Assembly (NCBI RefSeq): GCF_010894435.1
Contig: NZ_JAAIXZ010000010.1
Span: forward strand, 330,253 to 394,252
DNA length: 64,000 nt
Reading direction: 5' to 3'
Source of the DNA: Pyxidicoccus trucidator
GTDB lineage: Bacteria > Myxococcota > Myxococcia > Myxococcales > Myxococcaceae
Below the pieces are notes generated by a model that was not told the DNA's origin, did not search any database, and saw nothing but the letters and a program-made list of their open reading frames with translations. The position numbers and the translations under genes are program-made. This document shows, in pieces, positions 1 through 8,155 of this stretch (position 1 is its first letter; each line of letters opens with the position of its first letter).

Positions 1-1
1 G

Positions 2-46
2 GGCCAGCAGGTCCTCGAGAGCGGCCCGCTGACCCTTCCGAAGTAG
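2..46 (+). CDS. 3' end of an unidentified gene
   Basis: An open frame enters from the left edge and gives the C-terminal residues GQQVLESGPLTLPK before a TAG at 44-46. Thirteen of its fourteen third codon positions are G or C, as expected for a real gene here. A perfect 13-bp hairpin follows 16 nt after the stop. Too little is present to assign a product. Confidence 0.5.
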   Translation, partial: GQQVLESGPLTLPK

Positions 47-62
47 CCGGCGCTGGCACCGG

Positions 63-93
63 CCACCGTCCCCACCTGGCGTGGGGACGGTGG
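63..93 (+). terminator. Perfect 13-bp terminator hairpin
   Basis: CCACCGTCCCCAC (63-75) and GTGGGGACGGTGG (81-93) are exact reverse complements separated by the 5-nt loop CTGGC. It lies just after the stop codon at 46. There is no T-run, which is common for stem-only terminators in very GC-rich genomes. It could also block read-through into the small gene at 195. Confidence 0.6.
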
Positions 94-194
94 ACCGTGC
101 GCCCGCCTGCTCACGGAGGGAGGAGCCCCTGCGCCCGGGCGTGAGGATGTCGACATTTCCTCCCGCGCGTGAGGTCGCGCAGGGGAGGAGAGCG

Positions 195-371
195 ATGGCC
201 ACCGAGCCCAAGCAACCGAAGCCCGAACAGGACGAGCCCGAGCGCAAGACGCGGGAGGAGGCGCCCCGGCGGTTCTCCAAGGCCGACGAGGCCCGGGAGG
301 ATGGGATGCCCGGCTACGGCCAGCCCGACGAGTCGGTGCGCGAGCAGTCCCTCCCCGAGCAGAAGTGGTAG
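195..371 (+). CDS. Small charged hypothetical protein, 58 aa
   Basis: ATG at 195 is preceded by the purine-rich site AGGGGAGGAGAG, a convincing ribosome binding site. The product is almost entirely charged and polar residues plus proline (Lys, Glu, Asp, Arg, Gln, Pro), with no hydrophobic core, membrane segment or cysteine, so it is probably disordered. I do not recognise a family. It stands alone between two hairpins. The reading frame extends further upstream, but the ribosome binding site favours 195. Confidence 0.5.
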   Translation: MATEPKQPKPEQDEPERKTREEAPRRFSKADEAREDGMPGYGQPDESVREQSLPEQKW

Positions 372-426
372 GCCCGCGAGTGTCGCCTGGTTGAAAGACG
401 AGGCCGGAACGTGGCGATGGGCGAGC

Positions 427-451
427 ACGCGTCCGGGCCGCCGGACCGCGT
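427..451 (+). terminator. Hairpin after the 58-aa gene
   Basis: ACGCGTCCGG (427-436) pairs with CCGGACCGCGT (441-451) around the 4-nt loop GCCG, with one bulged C. It lies 56 nt after the stop of the small gene. The rest of 372-632 shows no convincing gene. Confidence 0.3.
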
Positions 452-632
452 GTTGTGCACCATGCAATCAGCGGCACTTCGGGCGCTGAGCCGGCGCGCG
501 ACATCTGGCCCTCCGTGCTCGCAGTTGTTACTTCCGGAACCATGGGCCCCGGTACGGGGCGCCCCTCTCCTCGCACCCTCTGCTTGAGCGGTAGAGCCCT
601 GCGCGCCGCACCCTTCGCTCGATGGACACCAG

Positions 633-2102
633 ATGGAAAGCAGCCGGATGGGGCCGCTCTTCGAGAGTGGCATTCCCAGCTTCGACACGCTCCTGGGTGG
701 CGGCATCCCGCGGCGTCAGTCCGTCATCGTGACGGGGGACCCGGGCTGCGGGAAGACCCTCCTGTGCAGCCAGGTGGCCTTCCTCGCCGCGGCGCGGGGG
801 CTGCCGGTGGTGCTCGCCACCGTCACCTCCGAGCCCCATGACAAGCTCGTCACCGAGCTGTCCGGGTTCTCCTTCTTCCAGCGCGAGCTGCTCGACGAGA
901 AGCTCTTCGTGATGAGCGCGTACTCCACCCTGAAGCAGGGGGCACGGGAGACGCGCGACCTGCTCGTCCAGACGGTGCGGAAGCGGGGCGCGAAGCTGCT
1001 CTTCATCGACGGGCTGCGCGCCATCCGTGACTTGTGGCAGGACGAGGCGAAGCTGCGCGAGTTCCTCTACGAGCTGGGCATCGGTCTGGCGGCGGCGGAC
1101 TGCGTGGGACTCTTCACCACGGAGTACCCCCTGGAGAAGCTGCTCGCGCTCCCGGAGGCCACCACCGTGGACGGCGTCGTCTCGCTGTCCGTCAACAAGC
1201 GGGCCGCACGTCGCCTGCGCCGCGTGGAGGTGGTGAAGCTTCGGGGCCGCCCGCACCTCACCGGCGAGCACCAGATGCAGATCGGCACGGACGGGGTGCG
1301 GTTCATCCCCCGGCTGGAGTCGCAGGAGCCTGGCGGGGAGGACGTGGCGCCTCCCGAAGGCCGCGCCGGCTTCGGCCTGCCGGAGCTGGACGTGCTGATG
1401 GAGGGCGGGCTGCCGCTGCACAGCACCACCATGCTCGCGGGGAGCATGGGCATCGGCAAGACGCTGCTCGCCGCGCACTTCGCTGTGGAGGGGGCTCGGC
1501 ACGCGGAGCCCTCCCTCTTCGTTTCCTATTTCGACTCCCCGGCCGCCCTCAACGCCCGGGCGCGGCGCATCGGGCTGGACGTGGAGCGCCACGTGCGCGC
1601 CGGCCTGCTCACCTACCTGCACGTGCGCCCCGTCGAGGCCGAGGCCGACTTCGTCGTGGACAAGGTGCTCATGGAGCTCCAGCGCCTGGGTGCGAAGCGG
1701 CTGGTCATCGACGGCCTCACCGGCCTGGAGCTGTCCATCGAGGACCCGGAGCGGCGGCGCAACTTCCTCGCCGCGCTCGCCCTGCGCTTGCGGCAGGCGG
1801 GGGTGACCGCGCTCTTCACGCGCGAGGTACCGAAAATCGCCGGGACGGAGCTGGACTTCAGCGACGCGCCCATTGCCATCCTCGGAGAGAACCTGCTGCT
1901 GCTGCGCTATGTGGAACTGCGCGGTCGCATCCACCGCATCCTGTCCGTGCTGAAGATGCGCGACAGCAAGTACGACAACCAGCTGCGTGAGTTCGAGATT
2001 GCCGACTCGGGCATGAAGGTCCTCTCGCCGCTGCGCTCCGCGGAGGGTCTGCTGACGGGCCAGGCCCGGCCCATTGGCGCCAGCATCGGGTCCACGGAAT
2101 GA
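633..2102 (+). CDS. KaiC-like tandem RecA-fold ATPase
   Basis: A 489-residue protein with two RecA/KaiC ATPase domains (about 8-230 and 245-470), the double-domain layout of KaiC. Walker A motifs are GDPGCGKT (35-42) and GSMGIGKT (270-277). Hydrophobic Walker B strands ending in Asp-Gly are LLFIDGL and RLVIDGL. Near the C-terminus KMRDS...D..LREFEI resembles the conserved KaiC CII stretch. The KaiC catalytic Glu-Glu pair after strand 2 is not obvious: domain 1 has SEP and domain 2 has FDS. Clock kinase activity is therefore not implied, and no kaiA or kaiB is near. Its stop overlaps the start of the next gene (ATGA), so it is probably translationally coupled to a receiver-histidine kinase. 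Likely role: an ATP-dependent signalling partner of that kinase. Confidence 0.85.
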   Translation: MESSRMGPLFESGIPSFDTLLGGGIPRRQSVIVTGDPGCGKTLLCSQVAFLAAARGLPVVLATVTSEPHDKLVTELSGFSFFQRELLDEKLFVMSAYSTLKQGARETRDLLVQTVRKRGAKLLFIDGLRAIRDLWQDEAKLREFLYELGIGLAAADCVGLFTTEYPLEKLLALPEATTVDGVVSLSVNKRAARRLRRVEVVKLRGRPHLTGEHQMQIGTDGVRFIPRLESQEPGGEDVAPPEGRAGFGLPELDVLMEGGLPLHSTTMLAGSMGIGKTLLAAHFAVEGARHAEPSLFVSYFDSPAALNARARRIGLDVERHVRAGLLTYLHVRPVEAEADFVVDKVLMELQRLGAKRLVIDGLTGLELSIEDPERRRNFLAALALRLRQAGVTALFTREVPKIAGTELDFSDAPIAILGENLLLLRYVELRGRIHRILSVLKMRDSKYDNQLREFEIADSGMKVLSPLRSAEGLLTGQARPIGASIGSTE

Positions 2103-3175
2103 GCCGGGTTCTCATCGCGGAGGATGAAGAGGCGCTGCTCGAGGTCTTCGCCGAGGTGGTGGAGGGGCTCGGGCACCGCGCCCTGCGCGCACACAACGGG
2201 GAGGAGGCCCTCACCCTGGCGCGCGCGGAGCCGCCGGACCTGGTGGTCAGCGACCACATGATGCCGCGGCGCACGGGCATGGAGCTGCTGCGGGCCATGC
2301 GCGCCGAGCCCCCGCTGTCCTCCGTGCCCTTCGTGCTGCTGAGCGCGGCCCGGCCCTCGGGGCGCGAGGAGGCGGACACCTTCCTGTCCAAGCCCGTGGA
2401 CCTGTCCACCTTCGAGGACGCCGTCTCGACGGCGCTGCGGCTGCGCGCTCCCGCCCCGGCCCCCGAGAGCCGGACGCCGGGCGACAAGCGGCCGGCGGTG
2501 GGCGCGATGCGCGAGGAGGTGCTCCACTGGGTGGCCCATGAGCTGAAGACGCCCCTCAGCTCGGCCCGCCTCAATGCGCAGCTCCTGCTGCGGAAGATGG
2601 AGAAGCGGGGCAGTGAGGACGAGCAACGCTCCGCCGTGGCGGTGCTCCGCCAGTTGGATCGGATGAACGGGCTCATCACCTCCATCCTCGACGCGGGCCG
2701 CCTGTCCGGGGGCAAAATGGAGCTGCGCCCGTCCTACTGCGACCTCGTCCCTTTCCTCCGCGAGCTCGTGCAGGAGTGGCGCGAGCTGGAGCCGCACGTG
2801 GAGTTCATGCTGTCGGAGGTGGACACGCCGGTGATGCTCGCCTTCGACACCGAGCGCGTGCGGCAGGTGCTCAACAACCTGCTCTCCAACGCGGTGAAGT
2901 ACTGCGGCGAGCACCTCCGGGTGGAGCTGGGGCTGTCCCTCAGCCCGGGGCAGGCCGTCATCCACGTGCGGGACTGGGGCGTGGGGATACCGGCCGCGGA
3001 GCTCCCCAACATCTTCGACCGCTTCCAGCGGGCGGATGACGACCCGAACCGGGGCCATGGGCTGGGGCTGTTCATCGCCTCGCAGCTCGCGCGGCTGCAT
3101 GGCGGCTCGCTGTCGGTGCGCTCCTCGCTGGGCGAGGGCTCCATTTTCCACCTGCGGCTGCCGCTACGTCGCTGA
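2099..3175 (+). CDS. Receiver-histidine kinase hybrid
   Basis: A 358-residue soluble signalling protein. The N-terminal receiver (1-115) has the acidic pocket AEDEE, phospho-acceptor Asp52 in VSDHMMP, and the conserved Lys in LSKP. A HisKA dimerisation helix follows with His147 in HELKTPL. The HATPase_c domain (about 235-355) has NNLLSNAVKY (N box), DWGVGIP (G1) and GHGLGLFIA (G2). All catalytic residues appear intact. There is no membrane segment, so its input probably comes through the receiver or through the KaiC-like ATPase encoded by the 4-nt-overlapping upstream gene. Its last 12 nt overlap the end of the convergent cysteine desulfurase gene. Confidence 0.9.
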   Translation: MSRVLIAEDEEALLEVFAEVVEGLGHRALRAHNGEEALTLARAEPPDLVVSDHMMPRRTGMELLRAMRAEPPLSSVPFVLLSAARPSGREEADTFLSKPVDLSTFEDAVSTALRLRAPAPAPESRTPGDKRPAVGAMREEVLHWVAHELKTPLSSARLNAQLLLRKMEKRGSEDEQRSAVAVLRQLDRMNGLITSILDAGRLSGGKMELRPSYCDLVPFLRELVQEWRELEPHVEFMLSEVDTPVMLAFDTERVRQVLNNLLSNAVKYCGEHLRVELGLSLSPGQAVIHVRDWGVGIPAAELPNIFDRFQRADDDPNRGHGLGLFIASQLARLHGGSLSVRSSLGEGSIFHLRLPLRR

Positions 3176-4324
3176 AGCCTGGCCCGCGAGCTCGCGGACG
3201 CGGGGCACGTACTGGCGGAGCGCCTGGAGCACCCGCTCCACCTCCGCCTCGGAGGTGGACGGGCCCAGGCTGAAGCGCAGGCTGCCGCGCGCCTGGGGCG
3301 CCGTCAGGCCCATGGCCCGCAGCACGTGCGAGGGCGACAGCGTCCCCGACGCGCACGCGGCCCCGGAGGACGCGCAGATGCCGTCCAGGTCCAGCGCCAT
3401 GAGCAGCGCCTCGCCCTCCACGCCGTCGAAGCGCAGGTTGCTGGTGTTGGGCACGCGCGGCGCCCCGGCGCCATTCACCGCCACACCGGGCACGCTCGCC
3501 AGCGCCTCGCGCTCGAAGGCGTCACGCAGCGCGCCCACGCGCATGGCGATCTCCGGCTGCTCCGCCGAGGCCAGCTCCAGCGCCAGCGCGAGGGCCTCCG
3601 CGTAGGGCACGTTCTGCGTGCCGCCGCGCCGGCCGCCCTCCTGGTGGCCCGGCGTCAGGGCCCGGACGTCCACGCCCTTGCGCACCACCAGCACGCCCAC
3701 GCCCGGAGGGCCGCCGAACTTGTGCGCCGACAGGGAGAGCAGGTCCGCGTCCACCTCGCGCAGCGACAGCGGCACCTTGCCCGCCGCCTGCACCGCGTCC
3801 GTGTGGAAGAGCACGCCCCGCTGCCGGCACGCGCGGGCGACCTCCGCCGCGGGCTGCACCACGCCCGTCTCGTTGTTGGCCCACATCAGCGAGCACAGCG
3901 CCGTGTCCGGCGTCAGCGCGGCCAGCACGTCCTCCGCGCGCACGCGCCCGTCCGGCCCCGGCGCCACGCGCACGACGTGGGCGCCCTCGCGCTCCAGTTG
4001 CGCCACCGCGCCCAGCAGGGCGGGGTGCTCCACCGCGGACGTCACCACGCGGCGCCGCTCCGGCACCGGCCTGGCGTGGAAGGCGCCGACGAGGGCCAGC
4101 GCGTCCGCCTCGCTGCCGGAGCCGGTGAACGTGACTTCCTTCGGCTCGCAGCCCAGCACCCGGGCCACCTTGGTACGGGCGGCGTCCAGCCGGGCGCGCG
4201 CGTCACGGCCGCCCTGGTGCACGCTGGAGGCGTTGCCGAAGCCGCCCTGCGAGAAGGCGTGGGCCAGGAGCGCCACCACCTCCGGGCGCACCGGGGCGGC
4301 GGCGTTGTAGTCCCAGTAGATCAC
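3164..4324 (-). CDS. Cysteine desulfurase (NifS/IscS family)
   Basis: A 386-residue PLP-dependent class V aminotransferase that removes sulfur from cysteine for Fe-S cluster or thio-cofactor synthesis. The N-terminus IYWDYNAAAP, the HTDAVQAAGK stretch, the PLP lysine in SLSAHKFGGPPG and the catalytic cysteine loop SSGAACASGTLSPS are typical. The GTG start at 4324 is chosen because it matches the usual family N-terminus and overlaps the TGA of the upstream DHH gene (GTGA), a translational-coupling arrangement. No iscU or nifU neighbour is present, so the sulfur acceptor is unknown. IscS, NifS or a tRNA-dedicated desulfurase cannot be separated from the sequence alone. Confidence 0.9.
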   Translation of the reverse strand: MIYWDYNAAAPVRPEVVALLAHAFSQGGFGNASSVHQGGRDARARLDAARTKVARVLGCEPKEVTFTGSGSEADALALVGAFHARPVPERRRVVTSAVEHPALLGAVAQLEREGAHVVRVAPGPDGRVRAEDVLAALTPDTALCSLMWANNETGVVQPAAEVARACRQRGVLFHTDAVQAAGKVPLSLREVDADLLSLSAHKFGGPPGVGVLVVRKGVDVRALTPGHQEGGRRGGTQNVPYAEALALALELASAEQPEIAMRVGALRDAFEREALASVPGVAVNGAGAPRVPNTSNLRFDGVEGEALLMALDLDGICASSGAACASGTLSPSHVLRAMGLTAPQARGSLRFSLGPSTSEAEVERVLQALRQYVPRVRELAGQASAT

Positions 4325-5445
4325 GTGTCCTGCGCGCACAGCAGCGATACCGGGCGCTCGCCCGCGACGCCGAACGCTTCCTTGAAGCGGCTCACCAGCT
4401 CGCGCTTGAGCGCCTTGCGCTGCGCCGCCTTGCCGGACAGCGGCAGCCGTGCGCCCGCCATGCTGCCGTGGCCGCCTGAAGAGCCGCCGTAGTCCTCGAA
4501 GATTTCGCGGATGAGGCGGCCCGCGTTCATCCGCCGGTCCTTCACCCGCAGGCTCATGTAGAGCTGGTTGCGGTAGGTGCCGAAGGCGAGCGACCACTTC
4601 GTGCCTTCCAGGAACATCAGCCGCTCGGCCACCTCCGCCACCATGTCCGGGGAGTAGACCTCCTCCAAATCCGTGATGATGGCGGTGCCGTACACCTTCG
4701 CCCGCTCGAAGGCCGTGTGGTACAGCTGGAAGTACCGCGCCGGCAGCTCGGGGTGCTCAATCTGCGCGAGCAGCTGCTTGTTCATTCGCGGGAACAGCCA
4801 CAGGTAGCTGTCGATGTCCGTCTGCGTCGTCTCGCGGCCCAGGTCTCTCGTGTCCGCCTTGAGGCCGTAGAAGAGGGCGGTGGCCACCTCCTCGGAGGGC
4901 TCCAGCCGCGCGGCGCGCAGGTACTCCACCAGCATGGTGGACGTGGCGCCGAAGTCGCCGCCCACGTCCGCGAAGGGCGACTCCAGGCTCTCCTCGCGCA
5001 GCGGGTGGTGGTCCACCACCAGGTGCGCGGTCAGCTTCGCGGGCAGCGAGTGGTTGCCCACCTTCGGCTGCGTGTCCACCAGGCCGAAGAGGTCGTACTC
5101 GTCGAAGTCGAGCTGCGAGACGTGGGAGATGGGCAGCTTCAGCACCTTCACGAAGGCGATGTTCTCCGCCCGACCGATGATGCCGCCGTAGCCGACGCGG
5201 GCCTCCACGTCCGCCCGCCGCTCCAGCAGTTGGGCGAGTGCCACCGCCGCCGCCATGGAGTCCGGATCCGGATTGTCGTGGGTGAGGATGAGGGCCTTCT
5301 TGTGGCCCTTCGCCACCCTGAGCAGTCGCTCCAGCTTGTCGCGGGCGGGCAACTGGGCCAGTCGTGGTGGCGGGGGCTCCGTCAGCTCGCCTCCGGGGGG
5401 GGTTCCGGTGGTTCGGCGGCTGTTGAAGGACTGGGTCACAGGCAT
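4321..5445 (-). CDS. DHH/DHHA1 phosphoesterase (NrnA-like)
   Basis: A 374-residue DHH-superfamily metal-dependent phosphoesterase. The metal-binding motifs are DNPDPDS (57-63), the GLVDTQ aspartate near 124, and VVDHHPL with D145-H146-H147. The C-terminal DHHA1 substrate motif GGSSGGHGSMAGAR is also present. Known relatives degrade nano-RNA or cyclic-dinucleotide products (pApA, pGpG) or 3'-phosphoadenosine phosphate. The first 35 residues are a Pro-rich extension and probably disordered. A purine-rich AAAGAAGAG precedes the ATG. It overlaps the downstream desulfurase by 4 nt, so the two are probably co-expressed. Confidence 0.85.
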   Translation of the reverse strand: MPVTQSFNSRRTTGTPPGGELTEPPPPRLAQLPARDKLERLLRVAKGHKKALILTHDNPDPDSMAAAVALAQLLERRADVEARVGYGGIIGRAENIAFVKVLKLPISHVSQLDFDEYDLFGLVDTQPKVGNHSLPAKLTAHLVVDHHPLREESLESPFADVGGDFGATSTMLVEYLRAARLEPSEEVATALFYGLKADTRDLGRETTQTDIDSYLWLFPRMNKQLLAQIEHPELPARYFQLYHTAFERAKVYGTAIITDLEEVYSPDMVAEVAERLMFLEGTKWSLAFGTYRNQLYMSLRVKDRRMNAGRLIREIFEDYGGSSGGHGSMAGARLPLSGKAAQRKALKRELVSRFKEAFGVAGERPVSLLCAQDT

Positions 5446-5457
5446 GGGTGCTCTTCT

Positions 5458-5688
5458 TTACTTCCTCCGGCCGAGGGATTCGAGAAGCCGGATGTTCTCC
5501 CCATAACGTTCGGGGAACGGTGTCTCCAGCACACCAATGGTGTCGACGAGGCCCGGAACCTTCACGAGACAGCGGAAGGCCGTGAGCCCGAGCGCTCCCT
5601 CGCCGGGCTTCCCAGGGCGATCCCCGCGACATCCCAGGGTTTTCTGGCGTTGGCCGGGGTGGGTGCGGCGCACCCGGGGCGGTCCCAC
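5458..5688 (-). CDS. Doubtful small ORF upstream of the DHH gene
   Basis: A 76-codon frame, GTG start, ending 12 nt before the DHH gene on the same strand. Third-position GC is about 75%, lower than in clear neighbouring genes. The C-terminal half looks protein-like and the N-terminal half does not. No ribosome binding site, motif or family is recognised. It may be a short gene starting at an internal GTG, a gene remnant, or non-coding leader. It lies in the only gap longer than 300 nt (5446-5782), which otherwise holds a hairpin near 5721-5750. Confidence 0.2.
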   Translation of the reverse strand: MGPPRVRRTHPGQRQKTLGCRGDRPGKPGEGALGLTAFRCLVKVPGLVDTIGVLETPFPERYGENIRLLESLGRRK

Positions 5689-5720
5689 CGGGCGGTCGCA
5701 CCCGTCCAGGGAGGACGTGG

Positions 5721-5750
5721 GCTCACGCCTCCGGCAGGGGACTCGTGAGC
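5721..5750 (-). terminator. Hairpin downstream of the Fic-like gene
   Basis: GCTCACG (5721-5727) and CGTGAGC (5744-5750) form a perfect 7-bp stem with a 16-nt loop, 33 nt beyond the stop of the minus-strand Fic-like gene. No T-run is present. Confidence 0.3.
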
Positions 5751-5782
5751 TCCGGTGGGCACCGCGACGGGGCGGAGGGCCG

Positions 5783-6625
5783 CTAGTTGTTGATGGCCTT
5801 GTACTTCCGGGCCAGGTCCTTGAAGTACTTCACCCCGTTGTCGAGCGAGTTCTCCATCGCATCCATCAACACCGTGCGGAACTGCGCCACGGGCCCCCGG
5901 AAGGACTCGTAGTACCGCTGCCGGTCGATGGAGTGGATGATGGCCGGCATGTAGCCGTTGCGCACGAGGATGAGGTTGCTGCACATGCGCCCCACCTTCC
6001 CGCTGTGCTCGGTGAACGGGAAGATCTGCAGGAAGCTGTGCTGCACCGTCGCCGCCTGCTTGATGGGATGGAACTCGCGGAACTCGGCGCTCGCGGTGTA
6101 GTCCACCAGCTTCTCCAGCGCGGGCTGGATTTTGGCGGGCTGGGCGATGTCGTGGAAGTAGGTGCGGTGCAGGGGCATGTCCTTGCGGAAGCCCGAGCGG
6201 TCCCGCTCCTTGGCGAGCTCCTTCTCCGTGCGCTCACGCCGCTCCATCCGCGCCCGCTCCGTCTGCGCCTCGGGCGTGTTGCCCAGGAACAGGTCGTGGA
6301 TGCGCTTGATGGTGGTGAGGGTGATCTGCGCCTGCTTCTTGGCGCCGGAAGCCTCCTCGCGGATGTAGTCGCAGACGGCCTTGTGGTTCCGGATCTCGAG
6401 GACGACCGGAATCATGGACGCTTCCGCGTTGGTTCGGCCGGGGAACAGCGCGGCCATCAGCTCCTGGTGGGTGTAGACGACTCCCTCCAGCGCTGCGTCG
6501 TGGTAGATCCACGACATCTCGAGCCTGTCGAGGAACTCGCGCGCGGGCTGCTTGTCCTTGTAGATGTCGAGGTACTCGCGCAGCGCCTCGTTCTTCTCGT
6601 CGATGTCCTGATAGCGTTCCTTCAC
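5783..6625 (-). CDS. Fic-fold protein with degenerate active site
   Basis: A 280-residue protein with the helical layout of Fic domains. Canonical Fic enzymes carry HPFx[D/E]GN[G/K]R, where the His drives AMP transfer. Here residues 202-213 read FPFTEHSGKVGR: the His is Phe, the Gly-Asn pair is His-Ser and the first Arg is Lys. The acidic residue (E206) and the second Arg (R213) are kept. The flanking HSFLQI, matching the usual hxxFxxI before the motif, supports homology. An AALEG stretch (44-48) resembles the inhibitory (S/T)xxxE(G/N) helix, and a charged helix lies around 120-145. It is probably not a conventional AMP transferase. The GTG start lies 9 nt after AGGAG, and a good sigma70-like promoter sits upstream. 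Confidence 0.65.
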   Translation of the reverse strand: MKERYQDIDEKNEALREYLDIYKDKQPAREFLDRLEMSWIYHDAALEGVVYTHQELMAALFPGRTNAEASMIPVVLEIRNHKAVCDYIREEASGAKKQAQITLTTIKRIHDLFLGNTPEAQTERARMERRERTEKELAKERDRSGFRKDMPLHRTYFHDIAQPAKIQPALEKLVDYTASAEFREFHPIKQAATVQHSFLQIFPFTEHSGKVGRMCSNLILVRNGYMPAIIHSIDRQRYYESFRGPVAQFRTVLMDAMENSLDNGVKYFKDLARKYKAINN

Positions 6626-6704
6626 GGACTACGGCTCCTTCTCGCTGCGGGTCCGCCGCGGGCGGTATCCGAAGCATGCGGCCGAGCAGTACAACGGCAC
6701 GCGG

Positions 6705-6733
6705 ATTCTAGAAATTCCGCACGGTTGTAACAA
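6705..6733 (-). promoter_or_regulatory. Sigma70-type promoter of the Fic-like gene
   Basis: On the minus strand TTGTTA (6733-6728), a 17-nt spacer and TAGAAT (6710-6705) fit the -35/-10 pattern, with five of six matches in the -10. It lies in an unusually AT-rich stretch about 80 nt before the GTG at 6625. It therefore starts a transcript separate from the upstream AAA ATPase gene. Confidence 0.5.
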
Positions 6734-6741
6734 CGAAATCA

Positions 6742-8079
6742 TTACAGATTGACAAGGAAGACCTCGCACGCCTGGTCGAGCAGGTCCTTGGAGAGCGCCG
6801 GCGGTATCTGCCGGTAGCGGGCGGCGTCCTTGATGAGGGACACCAGGTCGCGAGGGTGGCAGGAGCGAAGCTCCATGCTGCGGGGCTTGTAATAGTGCTC
6901 GACGAGGTACGTCACCGCCTGCTCCACGTAGGGGATGCCCGCCGCCTCGCAGACCCGGCGGAAGATCTCCCGGTACGACTCCTCGTCGGGGTTGCCGACC
7001 TCAATCTTGTACTTGATGCGGCGGAGGAAGGCCTCGTCCACCAGCTCCTTGGGGTCCAGGTTGGTGGAGAAGATGAGGAGCTGGTCGAAGGGAATCTCGA
7101 ACTTCTTGCCCGTGTGGAGGGTGAGGAAGTCCACCCGCTTCTCCAGGGGGACAATCCAGCGGTTGAGCAGGTCCGTGGGGTGGACCTTCTGGCGGCCGAA
7201 GTCGTCGATGAGGAGCATGCCGCCGTTGGCCTTCACCTGGAACGGCGCCTCGTAGAAGCGGGTGCTCTCCGAGTAGATGAGGTCCAGCGTCTCCAGCGTC
7301 AGCTCGCCGCCCACCACCACCGAGGGCCGGCGGCAGAGGAGCCAGCGGTTGTCCATCTCGAATGTCTGCCGGCGGCCGGACGAGTCGCGGCCCATCTCCA
7401 GGGACACCGGCGTGTGGATGAGCCGGTCGTAGACCTGGATGATCTGATTGCCGATTTCGAGGCAGTGGGGGACGTACACCTCGCCGCCGAACATGTGGGA
7501 GACGGCCTCGGCGAGGCTCGTCTTGCCGTTTCCGGGCGGGCCGTAGAGGAAGAGGGAGCGGCCCGAGTTCACCGCCGGGCCCAGCTTGTCCATCAGCTCG
7601 GCGTGGACGGTGAGGTGGCTGAGCGCCATCACCAGCTCCTCCTGGCTGACGACGGGCGTCTCCTCCGTCTGGCTGGTGATGAGGGCGTTGTACTGCTCAA
7701 TCGGCACCGGGGCGGGGCCGACGTAGGTGGTGCGGGTGAGCGCGTCGCGCGCGTACTCGCGGCCCTTCTCGGTGAGGATGAACTCCACGGAGGCGCGGCC
7801 GAAGCCCTTGCCGCCGCGCAGGTCCACGAGCTTCTCGGTGGTGAGGAAGTCCACCACGTGCTCGATGACGCCCGGCCAGGGCAGGCACATCTCGTCCGCG
7901 ATGCCCATGCCCGTGCCAGTACCCGCGTAGTACAGGTACTTCAGGGCAATGTCGGCCAGCAGGCCCATCTTGAGGCCCGTCTCCTCCACCGACTTCGGCT
8001 CGGCCGGAGCGATGTCGAGGATGGACGGGTTCTCAAGCTTGAACGGATTGTCGTCGTACGCGTGCCCGGCGGGAGCCAT
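6742..8079 (-). CDS. AAA ATPase with N-terminal winged-helix-like domain
   Basis: A 445-residue soluble ATPase. Residues about 30-115 look like a winged helix (TEKLVDLRGGKGFGRASVEF followed by LTEKGREYARDAL). The AAA core has Walker A GPPGNGKT (180-187), Walker B GMLLIDDFG (about 260-268), sensor-1 LLIFSTNLDP, and an arginine-bearing EAFLRRIKYKIEV. The family recurs in proteobacteria as a predicted ATPase, and I know of no established function. ATG 8079 is chosen because the upstream extension is Arg/Ser-rich and unlike a protein start. It lies between ilvE and the Fic-like gene on the same strand, but the latter has its own promoter. Confidence 0.75.
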   Translation of the reverse strand: MAPAGHAYDDNPFKLENPSILDIAPAEPKSVEETGLKMGLLADIALKYLYYAGTGTGMGIADEMCLPWPGVIEHVVDFLTTEKLVDLRGGKGFGRASVEFILTEKGREYARDALTRTTYVGPAPVPIEQYNALITSQTEETPVVSQEELVMALSHLTVHAELMDKLGPAVNSGRSLFLYGPPGNGKTSLAEAVSHMFGGEVYVPHCLEIGNQIIQVYDRLIHTPVSLEMGRDSSGRRQTFEMDNRWLLCRRPSVVVGGELTLETLDLIYSESTRFYEAPFQVKANGGMLLIDDFGRQKVHPTDLLNRWIVPLEKRVDFLTLHTGKKFEIPFDQLLIFSTNLDPKELVDEAFLRRIKYKIEVGNPDEESYREIFRRVCEAAGIPYVEQAVTYLVEHYYKPRSMELRSCHPRDLVSLIKDAARYRQIPPALSKDLLDQACEVFLVNL

Positions 8080-8155
8080 CGGGGCCTGTTCTAGCCCATC
8101 CAGAGGGCGGCGGGCAGACGACGTGCGACTGCCGGTGCACATGGAGCCCCGTACG

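Noticed and set aside
455..841. Open frame overlapping the KaiC-like gene start
   Set aside because: It overlaps a clear ATPase gene in another frame, and no domain is recognisable.
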